A DNA stretch of 64,000 bases, from NCBI GenBank assembly GCA_001766655.1, contig MJCC01000002.1:529050-593049 (forward strand), read 5' to 3'. Within the stretch, counting starts at the first letter, position 1, and the number at the start of each line of letters is the position of its first letter. This document shows, one piece after another, positions 40,691-50,991 of this stretch. The translations under genes and the position numbers were made by a program. Origin of the DNA: Phytomonas francai. Lineage: Eukaryota; Euglenozoa; Kinetoplastea; Trypanosomatida; Trypanosomatidae. The notes beneath the pieces are model-generated. The model did not search any database. It was given only the letters and a program-made list of their open reading frames with translations, and was not told where the DNA came from.

Positions 40691-43645
40691 ATGCGTCGAT
40701 TCTGTGGAGTCCTCATTTGTACCTGTGTGAACCCTTTGACTTCGCGGTGTTTCAGTACAGAGTTCTTTGAATTGTTTGGCCGTCATCCGTCTCCTATTGC
40801 CCTTCCTCACCTTCAACAAGAAGCCACTACGAGAACGATAGAGTACCCTCCACGGACCTCGCACTCGGTGTGGAAGGAGCAGCTAGATTTTTTTGAAAAT
40901 GCAGTGTACTCGAATCCAAACCACGTGGATGGCACAGTATGCCTGAACACTTTGAGGTGCTTTAATACGTTTCTTGCCCATCCAGCGCACCGGAGATCTG
41001 CAGCTGTAGAGGAGCTTTGGAGGCAGGCGCTACGCGTGCTCTCGGTATCTCAGCTCGGTGGCGAGGCGGATGCGCAAAGTAGTGTACATGCTGCTTTTAT
41101 ACTATACTACAGCGGAAAATATATCGAGTGTAGGGAGTTGACGAACGCGGTGCTAGGCCAAGTCCGCAAAGGGGCGTCAACCAAGCTCTTGTCTCCCGCG
41201 CAGTATCAAGCCTCGCTGCAATTGCTAAGTCTTTATGTTCTTGCTGGCATGAAGCTTGGGCATAAGGTTGACACCGAAACACAGGCGGCTTCCATACGTC
41301 TGCTCAGGCAATCCGCGCGTGTGATACAGAGGGCTGTTGATAAGAGTGAGCGCCGTTTGGTGGCGGGCTCCATCGTACTTTTACTTTACAGCTATGATTG
41401 GATTTACCACTTTTCCCCCACAGTAGGTCCATCCTCAAAGGATGGACTCGAAAAGTCGTTTGTGATGCAGTTACGCTCACTGGCGCCAAATTGGGTAGAA
41501 GGTCTATTTCAGAATTCACAACGGAATACCGGAGCGGTAGTTTCTGAGATATCTCGGAAGCCGCAGAGGAGCCCACCTTCGCTTTTTCTCATCGCAGGAA
41601 AACAGGCGGAGACGGCGGGGGATATGAATTCACTACGTGTTCTGCTTCAAAGTAGCACCCAAAGGGAGGAAGCTTTTTCAAACATTTGTGTGTTTGGCGT
41701 GTCTGTGCTGTTGGCTGACATTTTCCTGAAAATTCAAAAACGAGGGGGCGCCCTCGCAGAAAAGGCGTTGAATTACGCAGGGACGTCCCTTAGCGCGGAA
41801 ACGCTAGCTGCCGTTTGTGATACCATGTGGGGGTACAAAAAAGGACTTCGTTGGCTAACGGAGATGCGCGGACCGGAGACGTACTTTGCTCTTAAAAAAG
41901 CTTTATTCCATAAGGATCCTTCCGGGTTTGCAGTGTTGCAGGAGTCGCACGGGGATCTGCTAACAGGAAACAGGGATTCCAATTGGAAGACTGCGCTTTC
42001 TCAGATTGAGACCTCCCTCGCATTCGCGGATTCCACTTGGCGTAGAGAGCTCCCCACAACACTTCGTCTGTTGAGTGATGCGGGAAGACAAAAAGAATTT
42101 TTTGATCTCATTCGCGAGTATGACTCAAGGGATGGGCAGAACAGCCTGATGGTGGCGGCCTCGCTTGCCCAAATGCTACGACGCTCTGGCAAGTGGCATC
42201 ACTACACTCAGGTGATGGATTTAATTGCAGCTTCTTGTGTTCCGCAGAGTGAGGAGGGGGAAGGCTTTCTAAAGGATGCCTGTCTTCAAACCATGTACGC
42301 GTTGCGCAACGCGAGGCGGTGGGAGGAGGCACTTTCCATGTTCTCGCTCATGGGGCCTGTTATGCCGTCTCAGGTTCACCGGCTATTGTGCTTTATGGTG
42401 TGCGATATGTCGCCCTCTTCGCCCTGGCAGAATGCGCTGGAAACGCTTTCCACGGTCGCTCCAGTTCCTCCTGAATGCCTGAAGACGTTGTCGTGCATGT
42501 ATGGCGATGACGACGAAGTTTCTCAGATACCACGTGAGCGGAAGTACATTCTTCAAGGACTTATTAGAGTGGGTCGTTGGGAGACGCTCTTGAAGCTTGT
42601 AAAGACTAACCCCAATGAGGTAGAGTGTTGGATTGCCTTTTTTAAAGCAACAGAGGCGTGCGAGTGTGTGGTACCTCACGAGACTTCTTTACTTCGTCAA
42701 ATTCCATTGGGTTTGTGGTGCGTCGAAAGGGTGCTTAAGCAAGCTTTTCTCAGCAGCCTTGCTAATGGTTGTTTAAAAGAGCTCGATGAAGTTCTTGTAG
42801 AAATATCAGCGCAGTGTCCACTTTCAAAGGAAGTGCATGCGCTGATTGGGTTTCTAGTTCATGGAAAGTCTTCAAAAAGGGTGCTTGTTTCGGATTCTTA
42901 CCTGGGTCACTGTTATACATCCTTCGTGTCCGCTTTCAACAACAAAATTCGTGTTCCCATCGATCCCAGGGTTACTAAAGGTTCGCAACCGCCCTCGACC
43001 GATCGGCGAGGCGACCTGGCTGCGTGGTTTAAAGTTCCAGAGTTTTGCATCGCCTCTGTTCGATCGGACTCCAAAACATCCTACTCCCTACGGCCCTTTC
43101 CTTTAGTTAGCACGATCCCTAAGCAGCTGTTTTACGCAAATGATGGAATGGTGATAGGATACAAACCAATTGGGGTTTCCATACAGTCCGTCGCACAAGG
43201 GGTCCTTCGTTTGGTAGACACACCTGGGGCCTACCGTATAGGACTTTTGATAGCACCCAGTGCAAGTGGGCTTTTTTTGTTACGAAAGTCTGTCATGGGT
43301 GTAAAGAAAATTGAGCTTACTCTCCAGATTGAGATGGAGCTCATGCCCTGCAGTGACTGTGCCTTGCCTTTGCTCTCAGCTAAGTTTTTCGCACGTTACA
43401 ATATGGTATTTATCGACAGGAGTGGATTGGAAGGCGTGGTCAAATTGCTTGCTACCCTTTCAAAGGTCCCTTTGGCGTCTATTAACGACGCTGTGAGAAG
43501 TCTCAAAGTGGATCTTAATTCTGAGGGCTGGACTTTTGTAGAGAAGGATGTAGGTTTTGGTGACTCTTACTGTGTCAAGCAACTAAGTGTGCTTGATCTA
43601 AATTCAGGAGAGCATTTAAGATTTTCTATTCCTTCATCCTTTTAA
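40691..43645 (+). CDS. helical-repeat protein with degenerate RluA-type pseudouridine synthase domain, probably mitochondrial
   Basis: A 984-residue protein. The N terminus (MRRFCGVLICTC, with Arg and Cys and no acidic residue for 24 positions) looks like a mitochondrial presequence. Residues 60-700 are helical pairs of TPR/PPR-like spacing, for example ALRNARRWEEALSMFSLMG. From about 815 the sequence turns into an RluA-like domain: LFYANDGMVIGYKPIG (Lys825-Gly828), then LLIAPSASGLFLLRK. In active enzymes this second block is HRLDxxTSGLLLLAK. Here the catalytic Asp position is Ala855 and the preceding Arg is Leu, so catalysis is unlikely. A role in mitochondrial ribosome assembly or RNA binding is inferred. 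The start ATG is at 40691; the triplet at 40667 is TTG. Confidence 0.82.
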   Translation: MRRFCGVLICTCVNPLTSRCFSTEFFELFGRHPSPIALPHLQQEATTRTIEYPPRTSHSVWKEQLDFFENAVYSNPNHVDGTVCLNTLRCFNTFLAHPAHRRSAAVEELWRQALRVLSVSQLGGEADAQSSVHAAFILYYSGKYIECRELTNAVLGQVRKGASTKLLSPAQYQASLQLLSLYVLAGMKLGHKVDTETQAASIRLLRQSARVIQRAVDKSERRLVAGSIVLLLYSYDWIYHFSPTVGPSSKDGLEKSFVMQLRSLAPNWVEGLFQNSQRNTGAVVSEISRKPQRSPPSLFLIAGKQAETAGDMNSLRVLLQSSTQREEAFSNICVFGVSVLLADIFLKIQKRGGALAEKALNYAGTSLSAETLAAVCDTMWGYKKGLRWLTEMRGPETYFALKKALFHKDPSGFAVLQESHGDLLTGNRDSNWKTALSQIETSLAFADSTWRRELPTTLRLLSDAGRQKEFFDLIREYDSRDGQNSLMVAASLAQMLRRSGKWHHYTQVMDLIAASCVPQSEEGEGFLKDACLQTMYALRNARRWEEALSMFSLMGPVMPSQVHRLLCFMVCDMSPSSPWQNALETLSTVAPVPPECLKTLSCMYGDDDEVSQIPRERKYILQGLIRVGRWETLLKLVKTNPNEVECWIAFFKATEACECVVPHETSLLRQIPLGLWCVERVLKQAFLSSLANGCLKELDEVLVEISAQCPLSKEVHALIGFLVHGKSSKRVLVSDSYLGHCYTSFVSAFNNKIRVPIDPRVTKGSQPPSTDRRGDLAAWFKVPEFCIASVRSDSKTSYSLRPFPLVSTIPKQLFYANDGMVIGYKPIGVSIQSVAQGVLRLVDTPGAYRIGLLIAPSASGLFLLRKSVMGVKKIELTLQIEMELMPCSDCALPLLSAKFFARYNMVFIDRSGLEGVVKLLATLSKVPLASINDAVRSLKVDLNSEGWTFVEKDVGFGDSYCVKQLSVLDLNSGEHLRFSIPSSF

Positions 43646-43915
43646 AAAAATTACTCACAATAATTTCTTCTTTTTCTTGTTGTTCTTGGAATTCATTCCG
43701 CGAAATTCGGCTCGTAAGCGACAAAGGATGAGTTTTCATCACTTTAATTCTACTTCATCGTTCCCCTTTATATGTATTTCGATCAAACAAAAACTATGTT
43801 TCCCTCTTCAATATCATTTTAACACTCGAATAGACTTCTTATACTTTTTTTTGCTTTTGACATTTTATAACTTGTATAGGGGGTAATAGGTTTCTTTGTC
43901 AATTTTTTTTTACAC

Positions 43916-44752
43916 ATGCCATCACATGAGTACGTTGTAGGGTCCGAAGAGGGGGCGGACTTTCAGTGCCTAAGCGATGCGCTTGAAGCGGCTCAGCACA
44001 ACGATGTGTTGCGGCTTCAGTGCGGCATCCACGAGTTCGCGGCGCCAATTCGGAAAAATGTATCTTTAATCACAGTGAGTGCGCGAAAAGACCAAGCTGA
44101 GACAGGAGAGGAAGAGGAGGATGTCATTCCTACCACTCTTATCGCCCCTTTGATCGAGGCCGATGTAGTATTGCGCAACCTCCAGATTAGGGGGCGTGTG
44201 GATGTTCTGAAAGGCCATGTTGTTATCGAGGAGTGCTATATCTACGACGCTGCCGATGGGGTTCGCGTAGGGTCTGAGTGCCGGCTTACGTTAAAGAACA
44301 GCCGTGTTAGCCATTGTAACGGGGGTGGGATTGGGGTTTACTTCAGGAAAGGCTCCGCAGGGGAGGTGGAGAACACAGACATCCACGAGTGCCGCGTTTT
44401 TGGAATTCACGCCGATGGCGCCGAGGTTGTTCTTCGGAATAATCGCATCCGGGATTCTGCGTGTGGGATTTGCCTTCGGGGACACTCATCCGGCCTGATT
44501 GAGCTCAATTCGGTGGAGTACATCCAGAGTTTTGGCATCTGCATTACGGATAACAGCAGCCTCGTTGTTCGCTCGAACCGAGTGCAGCACTGCGGGGTGC
44601 AGTGCGTGTATGTCTCGAACGGCTCAGAGGGGGTTTTCAAGGATAATGTCTTTGAGGGGTCGGTCCACGTGTTATCAAACTGCAGGACAGAGTTTACGGA
44701 GAATCGGATCACGGGCCATGTGGACATTGACAATTTACGGGGCGTCTTTTGA
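43916..44752 (+). CDS. right-handed beta-helix repeat protein (SHCBP1/FBXO11-like)
   Basis: A 278-residue protein with repeated parallel beta-helix turns from about residue 85 to the end. Each turn has the shape V.I..C.I.....GI.V....., for example VLRNNRIRDSACGICLRG, LIELNSVEYIQSFGICITD, and LVVRSNRVQHCGVQCVYVSN. This is the CASH/PbH1 type found in SHCBP1 and the substrate-binding part of FBXO11. No F-box or enzyme residues are evident. It probably serves as a binding scaffold. An acidic loop (EEEED) near residue 65 interrupts the first turns. The spacer before it is only 270 bases. Confidence 0.85.
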   Translation: MPSHEYVVGSEEGADFQCLSDALEAAQHNDVLRLQCGIHEFAAPIRKNVSLITVSARKDQAETGEEEEDVIPTTLIAPLIEADVVLRNLQIRGRVDVLKGHVVIEECYIYDAADGVRVGSECRLTLKNSRVSHCNGGGIGVYFRKGSAGEVENTDIHECRVFGIHADGAEVVLRNNRIRDSACGICLRGHSSGLIELNSVEYIQSFGICITDNSSLVVRSNRVQHCGVQCVYVSNGSEGVFKDNVFEGSVHVLSNCRTEFTENRITGHVDIDNLRGVF

Positions 44753-45237
44753 ATGTAGCGATTAGGAGTTCTCATTTAGCAATAAAAAGATGCTTGCCTT
44801 TCATTTGCTTATTATTTCAATATTTTTTACAAATTTAATCTGTATTTTTCTTTACCAAATTTCGTTTTTTTTTAAATAATGTCCAAAAAAATCCAAAATG
44901 TGTTCCTTTCCCCATTTTTATGTACAAATAAAGATTTAGCACTTATTTTTGGAGAATCTAATAGACGCAAAGAGTTTTTTTTTTTTGTGGTATGGGGGTG
45001 GCTTTGTATACTTTTGCTTGCTATGCAGGTGCACATGCTGTATTGTATTTTAATACGAGCCTGTTTTTGCTAGACCTAAATATAAGACTCTATGCCAATT
45101 CTTCTCCTGTTTACTACAGCCTTTTGGTACTAATAGCCAAGATCATCGCGTTATTCCTGTTATTACCTTCTTTTCCATTCGTTGTATTATTATTCTTTTC
45201 TTCACTTTCACTAATTTTTTAGTTCTCTCAGAACATA
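44753..45237. other. intergenic, beta-helix gene to START gene
   Basis: T-rich. A 64-codon ATG frame at 44879 is mainly Phe/Leu from T-runs and is not called. Confidence 0.6.
45168..45231 (+). promoter_or_regulatory. probable trans-splice acceptor for the START-domain gene
   Basis: Long pyrimidine-rich tract ending TTTTTTAG (AG at 45221-45222), with a second AG at 45230-45231, just seven bases before the start codon. Confidence 0.55.
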
Positions 45238-46341
45238 ATGTCAACTGAAAAGGATCTATTTGTTGAAGATGCAGGAGAGTCCTACAAAGTGATGACGCTC
45301 GCTGACTTTCGCAAGTTTCGCGATTTGGTGTTGTCTAGCACTTCGTCATGGACCACACATCTTTCTGGCAAGATTCTCGTGCAGTCAAAACCATCAGAAG
45401 ATGGCTCCAGCAAGCTAAATATTATACGCGCAAGGACAATTATGGAGCGGGTTCCTCCGGTTGTTTTGTATAACCAGCTACATGATTCCAGTTATCGTGC
45501 GGTTTGGGATTCAAATATGTTACAGGGCTACAACATTACCAAGCTTAACGCCCACAACGACATAGGATACTACGCGGCGAAGTTCCCCTGGCCGTTGGAA
45601 AACCGTGATTTCTGCAATATGCGTTCCTGGATGGAGTTCACAAACGGCGAATTCATCATTTTCAACCACTCTGTACCTCACAATAAGTGCCCTGTGAAGA
45701 AGGGCTTTGTCCGCGCGAGGTCCATAATATCAGGCTATTATATGCGCCCACATAATGGCGGGGCGGGAACGGAGTTGCTCTATGTCACCCATTCCAATCC
45801 TTGCGGATCCATTCCACACGCGATTATTAATTTTTTCATGACTAAAGGAGTGCCCATGGCGCTTAACAAGTGCGAGAAGGCTTCGGAGGAGTATCCAAAG
45901 TTCGCCGAAAAGACTTATCCTCCTGGGCATTGTTACCCCTGGACGACGCCGAAGATGGATTGGGATAGCGAGCTCCTGTATCCGGAAGATAAACCTATTG
46001 TTGTAGTTAGCAGCCCGGAGAAGCCCCCAGAGGAATCAAAGGATGCAAATTTCACACCCCAGAATAAGGCGGAGACCGTTAGCGAAACTAGTACGTCTTC
46101 TCATGATACCTGCCATGAGGAGTCCGTTGGGACTCCTTCAATTTCCCTAGCGGAAACGGTATCACCTTCTGGTGAAGGGGAGCCCATTTGTTTCCGCCAG
46201 TATCGAGAGCTTATGCAAGATGCGCTAAGCGTAGTAGATCGATACTTTCTCCGGGAGCAGCGCACGCCGAGTACGAGTGATTATATTATCCGAGTAATGT
46301 ATATTATTGATGGGTTTCGAAAAATGGCCGATACTGCATAG
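45238..46341 (+). CDS. START-domain lipid-binding protein, STARD10-like
   Basis: A 367-residue protein with a START domain at about residues 20-235. The segment YNQLHDSSYRAVWDSNML, then GYYAAKFPWPLENRDFCNMR and a MRPHNGGAGTELLYVTHSNP strand closely follow STARD10/PCTP-type domains (LHDIEYRKKWDSN, YYSWRCPKPLKNRD). START domains hold one lipid, often a phospholipid, and move it between membranes. The C-terminal 130 residues are Ser/Glu/Pro-rich and then helical. There is no transmembrane segment or signal peptide, so it is probably cytosolic. The ligand cannot be judged from sequence. Confidence 0.92.
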   Translation: MSTEKDLFVEDAGESYKVMTLADFRKFRDLVLSSTSSWTTHLSGKILVQSKPSEDGSSKLNIIRARTIMERVPPVVLYNQLHDSSYRAVWDSNMLQGYNITKLNAHNDIGYYAAKFPWPLENRDFCNMRSWMEFTNGEFIIFNHSVPHNKCPVKKGFVRARSIISGYYMRPHNGGAGTELLYVTHSNPCGSIPHAIINFFMTKGVPMALNKCEKASEEYPKFAEKTYPPGHCYPWTTPKMDWDSELLYPEDKPIVVVSSPEKPPEESKDANFTPQNKAETVSETSTSSHDTCHEESVGTPSISLAETVSPSGEGEPICFRQYRELMQDALSVVDRYFLREQRTPSTSDYIIRVMYIIDGFRKMADTA

Positions 46342-46715
46342 TTATGGAAAGCCGGTTGGAAATCGAGAAGAAAGTAGAGTTGAGGGTTTTACGGACTTTC
46401 TATTTATGCGGAAGCCACAAGTAATGAAGTCTTTATTTATATCTTGTGCACCAACTAAATTTTCAAGAAAAAGTAAGTAAAATGGACACTTTTCCATGAT
46501 CAAAAGAAGTGGTCTATTGACAGATCAAGTGTAATTATATCGTCTTCGGCGAGAAAACGGAGGGTGGAATACACATGGAATACCCTCCTTTCGAGCCTGT
46601 TTTCATTTCTTTTTCTTCTCCTTCCATTGTACCTGCGGAATAATTCAAAACTGTGAGATTATCAGGCTTGCAGGACAGGAAAGAGCAGCAGGAGAATAAT
46701 AGGGAGGTATAGCAA
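46342..46715. other. intergenic, START gene to actin-related gene
   Basis: Mixed AT-rich sequence with a pyrimidine-rich run at 46578-46626; no gene seen. Confidence 0.6.
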
Positions 46716-47735
46716 ATGGAGTCAATTGTTATTGTAGACTGTGGGCGACATTCCGTCAAGTACACGTCATCTTCCAAGCGCAACCGACGAAGGGAAGGTG
46801 ACAAGTGCATCTTCAACGACATTTCTCCATCCACAACGCAGCCCGTTGACGTATCCCTGGAGGACTGGAATGAGATCCTGCCAAATGTGCTCTTCCGGGA
46901 GCTTGACCCTGCCGACGAGCTCACACTTTTCCTCCTCACGCAGCCCCTTCTTCCACGCAAAGAACGTGAGCTTTTGTTGACCTCTTGCTTTGAGCATTTC
47001 GGGGCGAAAAAGGTCTGTTTGGGGTACGCCCCAGTGACAGCGCATTTCGCCGCCGGCGAGGTCTCCGGCGTGAGTGTGGATATTGGCTTCAGCTCCGTGC
47101 GCATCACGCCCGTCTTTCAGGGCCTTCCCTGCCCTACCATTTCAGAAGTTTTTACAACGATCGGCGCCGGGCACGTGGATCAGGTTCTCGAGAAGTATTA
47201 TCCCGCCGGCACTCTCACTCCGCAGGAACTGACCGCGCTGAAATCACAAGTCTGCTGGGTAGACCATCCCACCCAAGAAAAGGTAAAGGAGGACGAAGAA
47301 AGCGGCCCCTCCCGCCTCGTGGAGGAGATTACGCTGCCGGATGGAAACAGCGTTCGCGTGCCCTTTGGCCAGAAGGCCGCGCTCGAGGCGGGGCGCCGCC
47401 TGCTTTACTCCTCGGCCGTGAGCCTGCCGGATAGCTTTCAGTGGGCGTATCAGAACTTTGCGATTGACTTTCGCGGCTGCCCGTATTGGATGTTGTTTGG
47501 TGGGGCGTCCGAGGTTTCCGGCGTAAACGACACCCTCGCGTGCGCGCTTGAGGGGTCGCTGCCTTTGGAGGATCCGATTCAACTGCGCCCGCGTAATCCC
47601 TGCTTTGCACCCGTGGAAGGGGCGTCTATTCTGACACAACTGAATACCTTTAAAGCGATGTGCGTGGGAGTTGAGAGCTATGAAGAGGATGGACCAGAAC
47701 ATTGCGTTCATTTAAAGATTATTGATCCTAGGTGA
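46716..47735 (+). CDS. divergent actin-related protein
   Basis: A 339-residue actin-fold protein. The phosphate-1 strand is IVIVDCGRHSVKYT at residues 4-17. The phosphate-2 strand is GVSVDIGFSSVRITPVFQG near 122-140. The adenosine motif region reads LFGGASEVSGVNDTL near 262-276. The C-terminal segment (VEGASILTQLNTFKAMCV, then YEEDG) matches the actin-family end. It is about 35 residues shorter than actin and the DNase loop region is altered, so it is not actin itself. ARP6-like nuclear proteins or a kinetoplastid-specific ARP are possible. The exact class is undetermined. Confidence 0.8.
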   Translation: MESIVIVDCGRHSVKYTSSSKRNRRREGDKCIFNDISPSTTQPVDVSLEDWNEILPNVLFRELDPADELTLFLLTQPLLPRKERELLLTSCFEHFGAKKVCLGYAPVTAHFAAGEVSGVSVDIGFSSVRITPVFQGLPCPTISEVFTTIGAGHVDQVLEKYYPAGTLTPQELTALKSQVCWVDHPTQEKVKEDEESGPSRLVEEITLPDGNSVRVPFGQKAALEAGRRLLYSSAVSLPDSFQWAYQNFAIDFRGCPYWMLFGGASEVSGVNDTLACALEGSLPLEDPIQLRPRNPCFAPVEGASILTQLNTFKAMCVGVESYEEDGPEHCVHLKIIDPR

Positions 47736-48219
47736 ACTAGTTTCCTCTTCAGATAAGATATATAAAAAAGAACAAAAACAACTTTTTCATTTTTTATAGA
47801 GCATATATTGAATCTATGCATAAAATATCGAATACTCACATTGGTTGCTACATTAAACAGATTAATATATATTTCTCATTCTACGCCGCTTCATCCCCTC
47901 CCTTCCCCTTTACTTCAGTTTCCCTGTACTCAGGAAAGAAATGTCAAAAAAAAAAGATATGCTCAAATTGTAGTGAATCCTTGCTATTTCCAGTTACTTG
48001 AGCTTCTTGAAAATCAACAGATTTAAAGGCTCAAAATATGTTTTCAAATCACCAAATCAAGTAACTCATTCTGTACTTTATTGATTGCATGTGTGCATAG
48101 TTTTTTACAGGGGGTCAATAAATTCACAAAAGACATACATTTCCCTTTTTCAAAGCAGAAATACTTGACAAGCAAACCCTAACTCCTTATACCTTTTCCC
48201 TCAAATAATAATTGAAAAA
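47736..48219. other. intergenic
   Basis: AT-rich; no gene seen in the short frames. Confidence 0.6.
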
Positions 48220-48435
48220 ATGAATTTATTTAGGGCAGTCACAAACCGCATCAGGAGTCGGTTAGAGTTAACGCGAGCTCGGATGAATATGCGGCGGTTG
48301 CTAGATCATGAACTCATTGGGAGGTATTGCGGTCTTTTATTTATTCCCTTCGTTGCGTACATTTGTATAGGGCGCATGAATATATATTCGGAGAATCGAA
48401 TACGTGATGCTTTAGGAGTGCAAAGAGGTGGGTGA
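48220..48435 (+). CDS. small single-span membrane protein, 71 residues
   Basis: Starts MNLFRAVTNRIRSRLELTRA: the first 30 residues hold eight Arg and could form an amphipathic helix. One hydrophobic span, about residues 38-51 (YCGLLFIPFVAYICIG), is followed by a short polar tail. Small basic one-span proteins of this type are common accessory subunits of mitochondrial inner-membrane complexes in kinetoplastids, but no family is recognised. Coding status is supported by composition unlike the T-rich flanks and by the gene-sized gap on both sides. Confidence 0.6.
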   Translation: MNLFRAVTNRIRSRLELTRARMNMRRLLDHELIGRYCGLLFIPFVAYICIGRMNIYSENRIRDALGVQRGG

Positions 48436-48792
48436 TATTTTCATTTTTTCCCTGTTCTTAATGCTATTGTGTTCGGATTTTTCAAACGGTACGCTTTCCA
48501 GGATCAGAGATTAAACGACAAAAACAATTGGAAAGGATGGAGGAGGGGAAAGAACACTAAAAACCCAACAATGCGTTTTTTTCCCGAGTATGTTTCCATA
48601 TTACTGAGAATATTGTGACATCTTCATCTTCGACATTTTTTTAAAAATTTACTTCCATTTTTGATATTTTTTAGTATTTCTTTTGTATTCCTTTGTTATT
48701 TAGAATAAGCAAGAGGTTGATATAGGGGGAAAAAGAGGAATATCTCTGCTTACCAAAAAAAAAAAAAACGGGAAATTTGAAACGCAAGGGGG
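48436..48792. other. intergenic, micro-protein to IFT56
   Basis: AT-rich with poly(A) at 48756-48768; no gene seen. Confidence 0.6.
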
Positions 48793-50493
48793 ATGTTTTC
48801 AGTAACCGGCCGTGTGGTTCGAAAGAATCAACACTCGGCGACAAAAAGTGTTCCGCGCCAACATTCCCCGGTCGATCAATTTGAAGAAGCTCTCCAACGG
48901 CGGGATTTTTCTAAAGCCACCACGATTCTTGAGTTTTTCAAGAGCTCCGGCCAGAAGCTGGGCAATCTGGATATCAACTCCTGGCTGGCGTACTGCGCAT
49001 TTCACATGAACGATATAGAAAAGGCGATTGAGGTTTATAAGGAAATTCTCACGCGGGAGGGGTGTGATCCGATCAATTACGTCTACCTTGGCTGTTGTTA
49101 TTTTGTGATGGGCTCCTACGAGGAGGCAGAGGAGAACGCGTTACGCGGGGCGGAATGCCCTCTTCGTAATCGCCTGCTCTTTCATATTGCGCAAAAAATC
49201 CACGATGAGGCAAAGCTCATGTCCTACCACCACCAGCTCAAGAGTACTGTCGAGGATCAACTCTCCCTTGCCGCTGCGCAGTACAATCGAAATCATTATA
49301 CGCAGGCGATTGATATTTACAAGCGCATCCTCCAGCAATCCCCGGAGTATCTCGCTCTAAACGTCTATGTCGCGATGTGCTACTACAAGAACGACTACTA
49401 CGATGTGAGCCTTGAGATCTTGCAAAACTACCTCAAGTCCTACCCGAATAGCGCGATCGCCATTAATCTAAAAGCCTGCAATCATTACAGGCTGTATAAC
49501 GGGAAGTCTGCGGAGTCGGAGCTGAAGACGCTTATTGATTTGTATCATTCCATGTACAACGTGGAGTCTGATATTATCAAACACAATTTGGTCGTTTTCC
49601 GTGATGGTGAGAGCGCCCTTCAGGTGCTTCCGTCCCTCTTGGAGGCCGGTATTCCGGAGGCACGCCTGAACCTGGTGATTTACTACCTCCGTCAGGATCA
49701 AATAAACGAGGCCTATGAATTAATTAAGGATATGACGCCGATGACATCGCAGGAGTACATCCTAAAAGCAGTAGTGAACTCCTACGTCGGGCAGCAACTC
49801 GAATCACAGGAATATCTAAAAATAAGCAAAGAGTGCTTCCACTTCGTCGGCTCCGCGCAGAGTGAGTGCGATACGATCCCTGGCCGTCAGTGCATGGCGT
49901 CTTATTTTTTCCTGGTTCGGGACTTCAGCAACGTGCTTATTTATCTTCGCTCTATTAAGCCATACTTTCAAAAGGATGATACTTTTTTGTACCTGTACGG
50001 GATCGCCTCCGCGGATTCCGGTAACTATGAGGAGGCCGAGGAATCCCTCACCGCGATAAAATCGGAAAAAATCAAGTCTGAGTTCAGTTACACAAGCTGG
50101 CTAGTTCGCTCGCATATTATGAATAAGCATGCAAAGAAAGCGTGGGATATTTATTTGAAGATGGAGACCAGCGAATCAATCGGCATTTTGCGTCTTTTGG
50201 CGAACGACTGCTATAAAACAGGAGCGTTCTACTACTCCGCCAAGGCCTTTGACGTTCTCGAGAGACTAGATGGTGATCCGGAATACATCGAGGGCAAAAA
50301 AGGGGCCTGCATTGGCGTCTTTCAGCAGGTTTATGCCAACGAAGAAAGCAGAGACGCGTTTTTCGATGTCATCAAGATGCTCGAGACGAGCATTCAGCAG
50401 CACACTGACGAGCCGTTGATCGCACAGCAGTTCAATTCGATAGCAGTTATCATGAAGGAATGGGCTAAAGATTCGAAGATCAAACGGCGCTAA
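48793..50493 (+). CDS. IFT56: intraflagellar transport protein IFT56 (TTC26/DYF-13)
   Basis: A TPR subunit of IFT complex B needed for moving specific motility cargoes into the flagellum. The product is 566 residues, the usual length. The sequence shows the IFT56 signature order: [11 protein letters not shown], then [71 protein letters not shown] and [13 protein letters not shown]. The C-terminal region [20 protein letters not shown] also matches. Its presence shows the organism builds a flagellum. The ATG at 48793 is the first in frame. Confidence 0.97.
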   Translation: MFSVTGRVVRKNQHSATKSVPRQHSPVDQFEEALQRRDFSKATTILEFFKSSGQKLGNLDINSWLAYCAFHMNDIEKAIEVYKEILTREGCDPINYVYLGCCYFVMGSYEEAEENALRGAECPLRNRLLFHIAQKIHDEAKLMSYHHQLKSTVEDQLSLAAAQYNRNHYTQAIDIYKRILQQSPEYLALNVYVAMCYYKNDYYDVSLEILQNYLKSYPNSAIAINLKACNHYRLYNGKSAESELKTLIDLYHSMYNVESDIIKHNLVVFRDGESALQVLPSLLEAGIPEARLNLVIYYLRQDQINEAYELIKDMTPMTSQEYILKAVVNSYVGQQLESQEYLKISKECFHFVGSAQSECDTIPGRQCMASYFFLVRDFSNVLIYLRSIKPYFQKDDTFLYLYGIASADSGNYEEAEESLTAIKSEKIKSEFSYTSWLVRSHIMNKHAKKAWDIYLKMETSESIGILRLLANDCYKTGAFYYSAKAFDVLERLDGDPEYIEGKKGACIGVFQQVYANEESRDAFFDVIKMLETSIQQHTDEPLIAQQFNSIAVIMKEWAKDSKIKRR

Positions 50494-50991
50494 AACCAAC
50501 GTATCGATGGACATAACAATTAAAAAAAAAGAAAAACCAGCGGTATAAGCAATAGAAGGATATCCCATTAGGGAGGATGACGGGGTCCGTATATAGTCAA
50601 AAAAAAAAAGGGAAAGAGAACCAATGATGCAATACCAGATGGCTTTGATGTAAAATGTGTCCAAGTTCGATTCTATCTTCCCTTGTATACTTGCTTGCTA
50701 ATATTTCATGTGTGTGAGAGAACTCAGTTACATTGTTTTTTTTTCGTGTATTTGTCACATTTCCATCTATTGAGCTTTACTACTGATTGATTCAAACACA
50801 CACCCAAACGGCGGGCGCACCCCCCTGTCACACGCCCCCCTCCTTAATTATGTACGACTGCTGTGCCCCGCATTTCCATCTCCTCTTCTCCCTCTCCAGT
50901 CTTCTTTTCGCTCTCCGCGCGCGCTGGCCGTTCGCCGTGACACGCGGGGCTCCCCCCTCCTCCTCCTCCCCTGGCCCCACCCGGGGCGGGG
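50494..50991. other. intergenic, IFT56 to protease; possible missed N-terminal frame
   Basis: AT-rich to about 50800, then C-rich. A frame from the ATG at 50850 encodes a hydrophobic, signal-like start (HLLFSLSSLLFALRA) but is offset from the protease frame. Confidence 0.5.

Noticed and set aside
44879..45073. 64-codon ATG frame with a hydrophobic stretch
   Set aside because: The hydrophobic part comes from a T11 run and lies where the START gene leader is expected.
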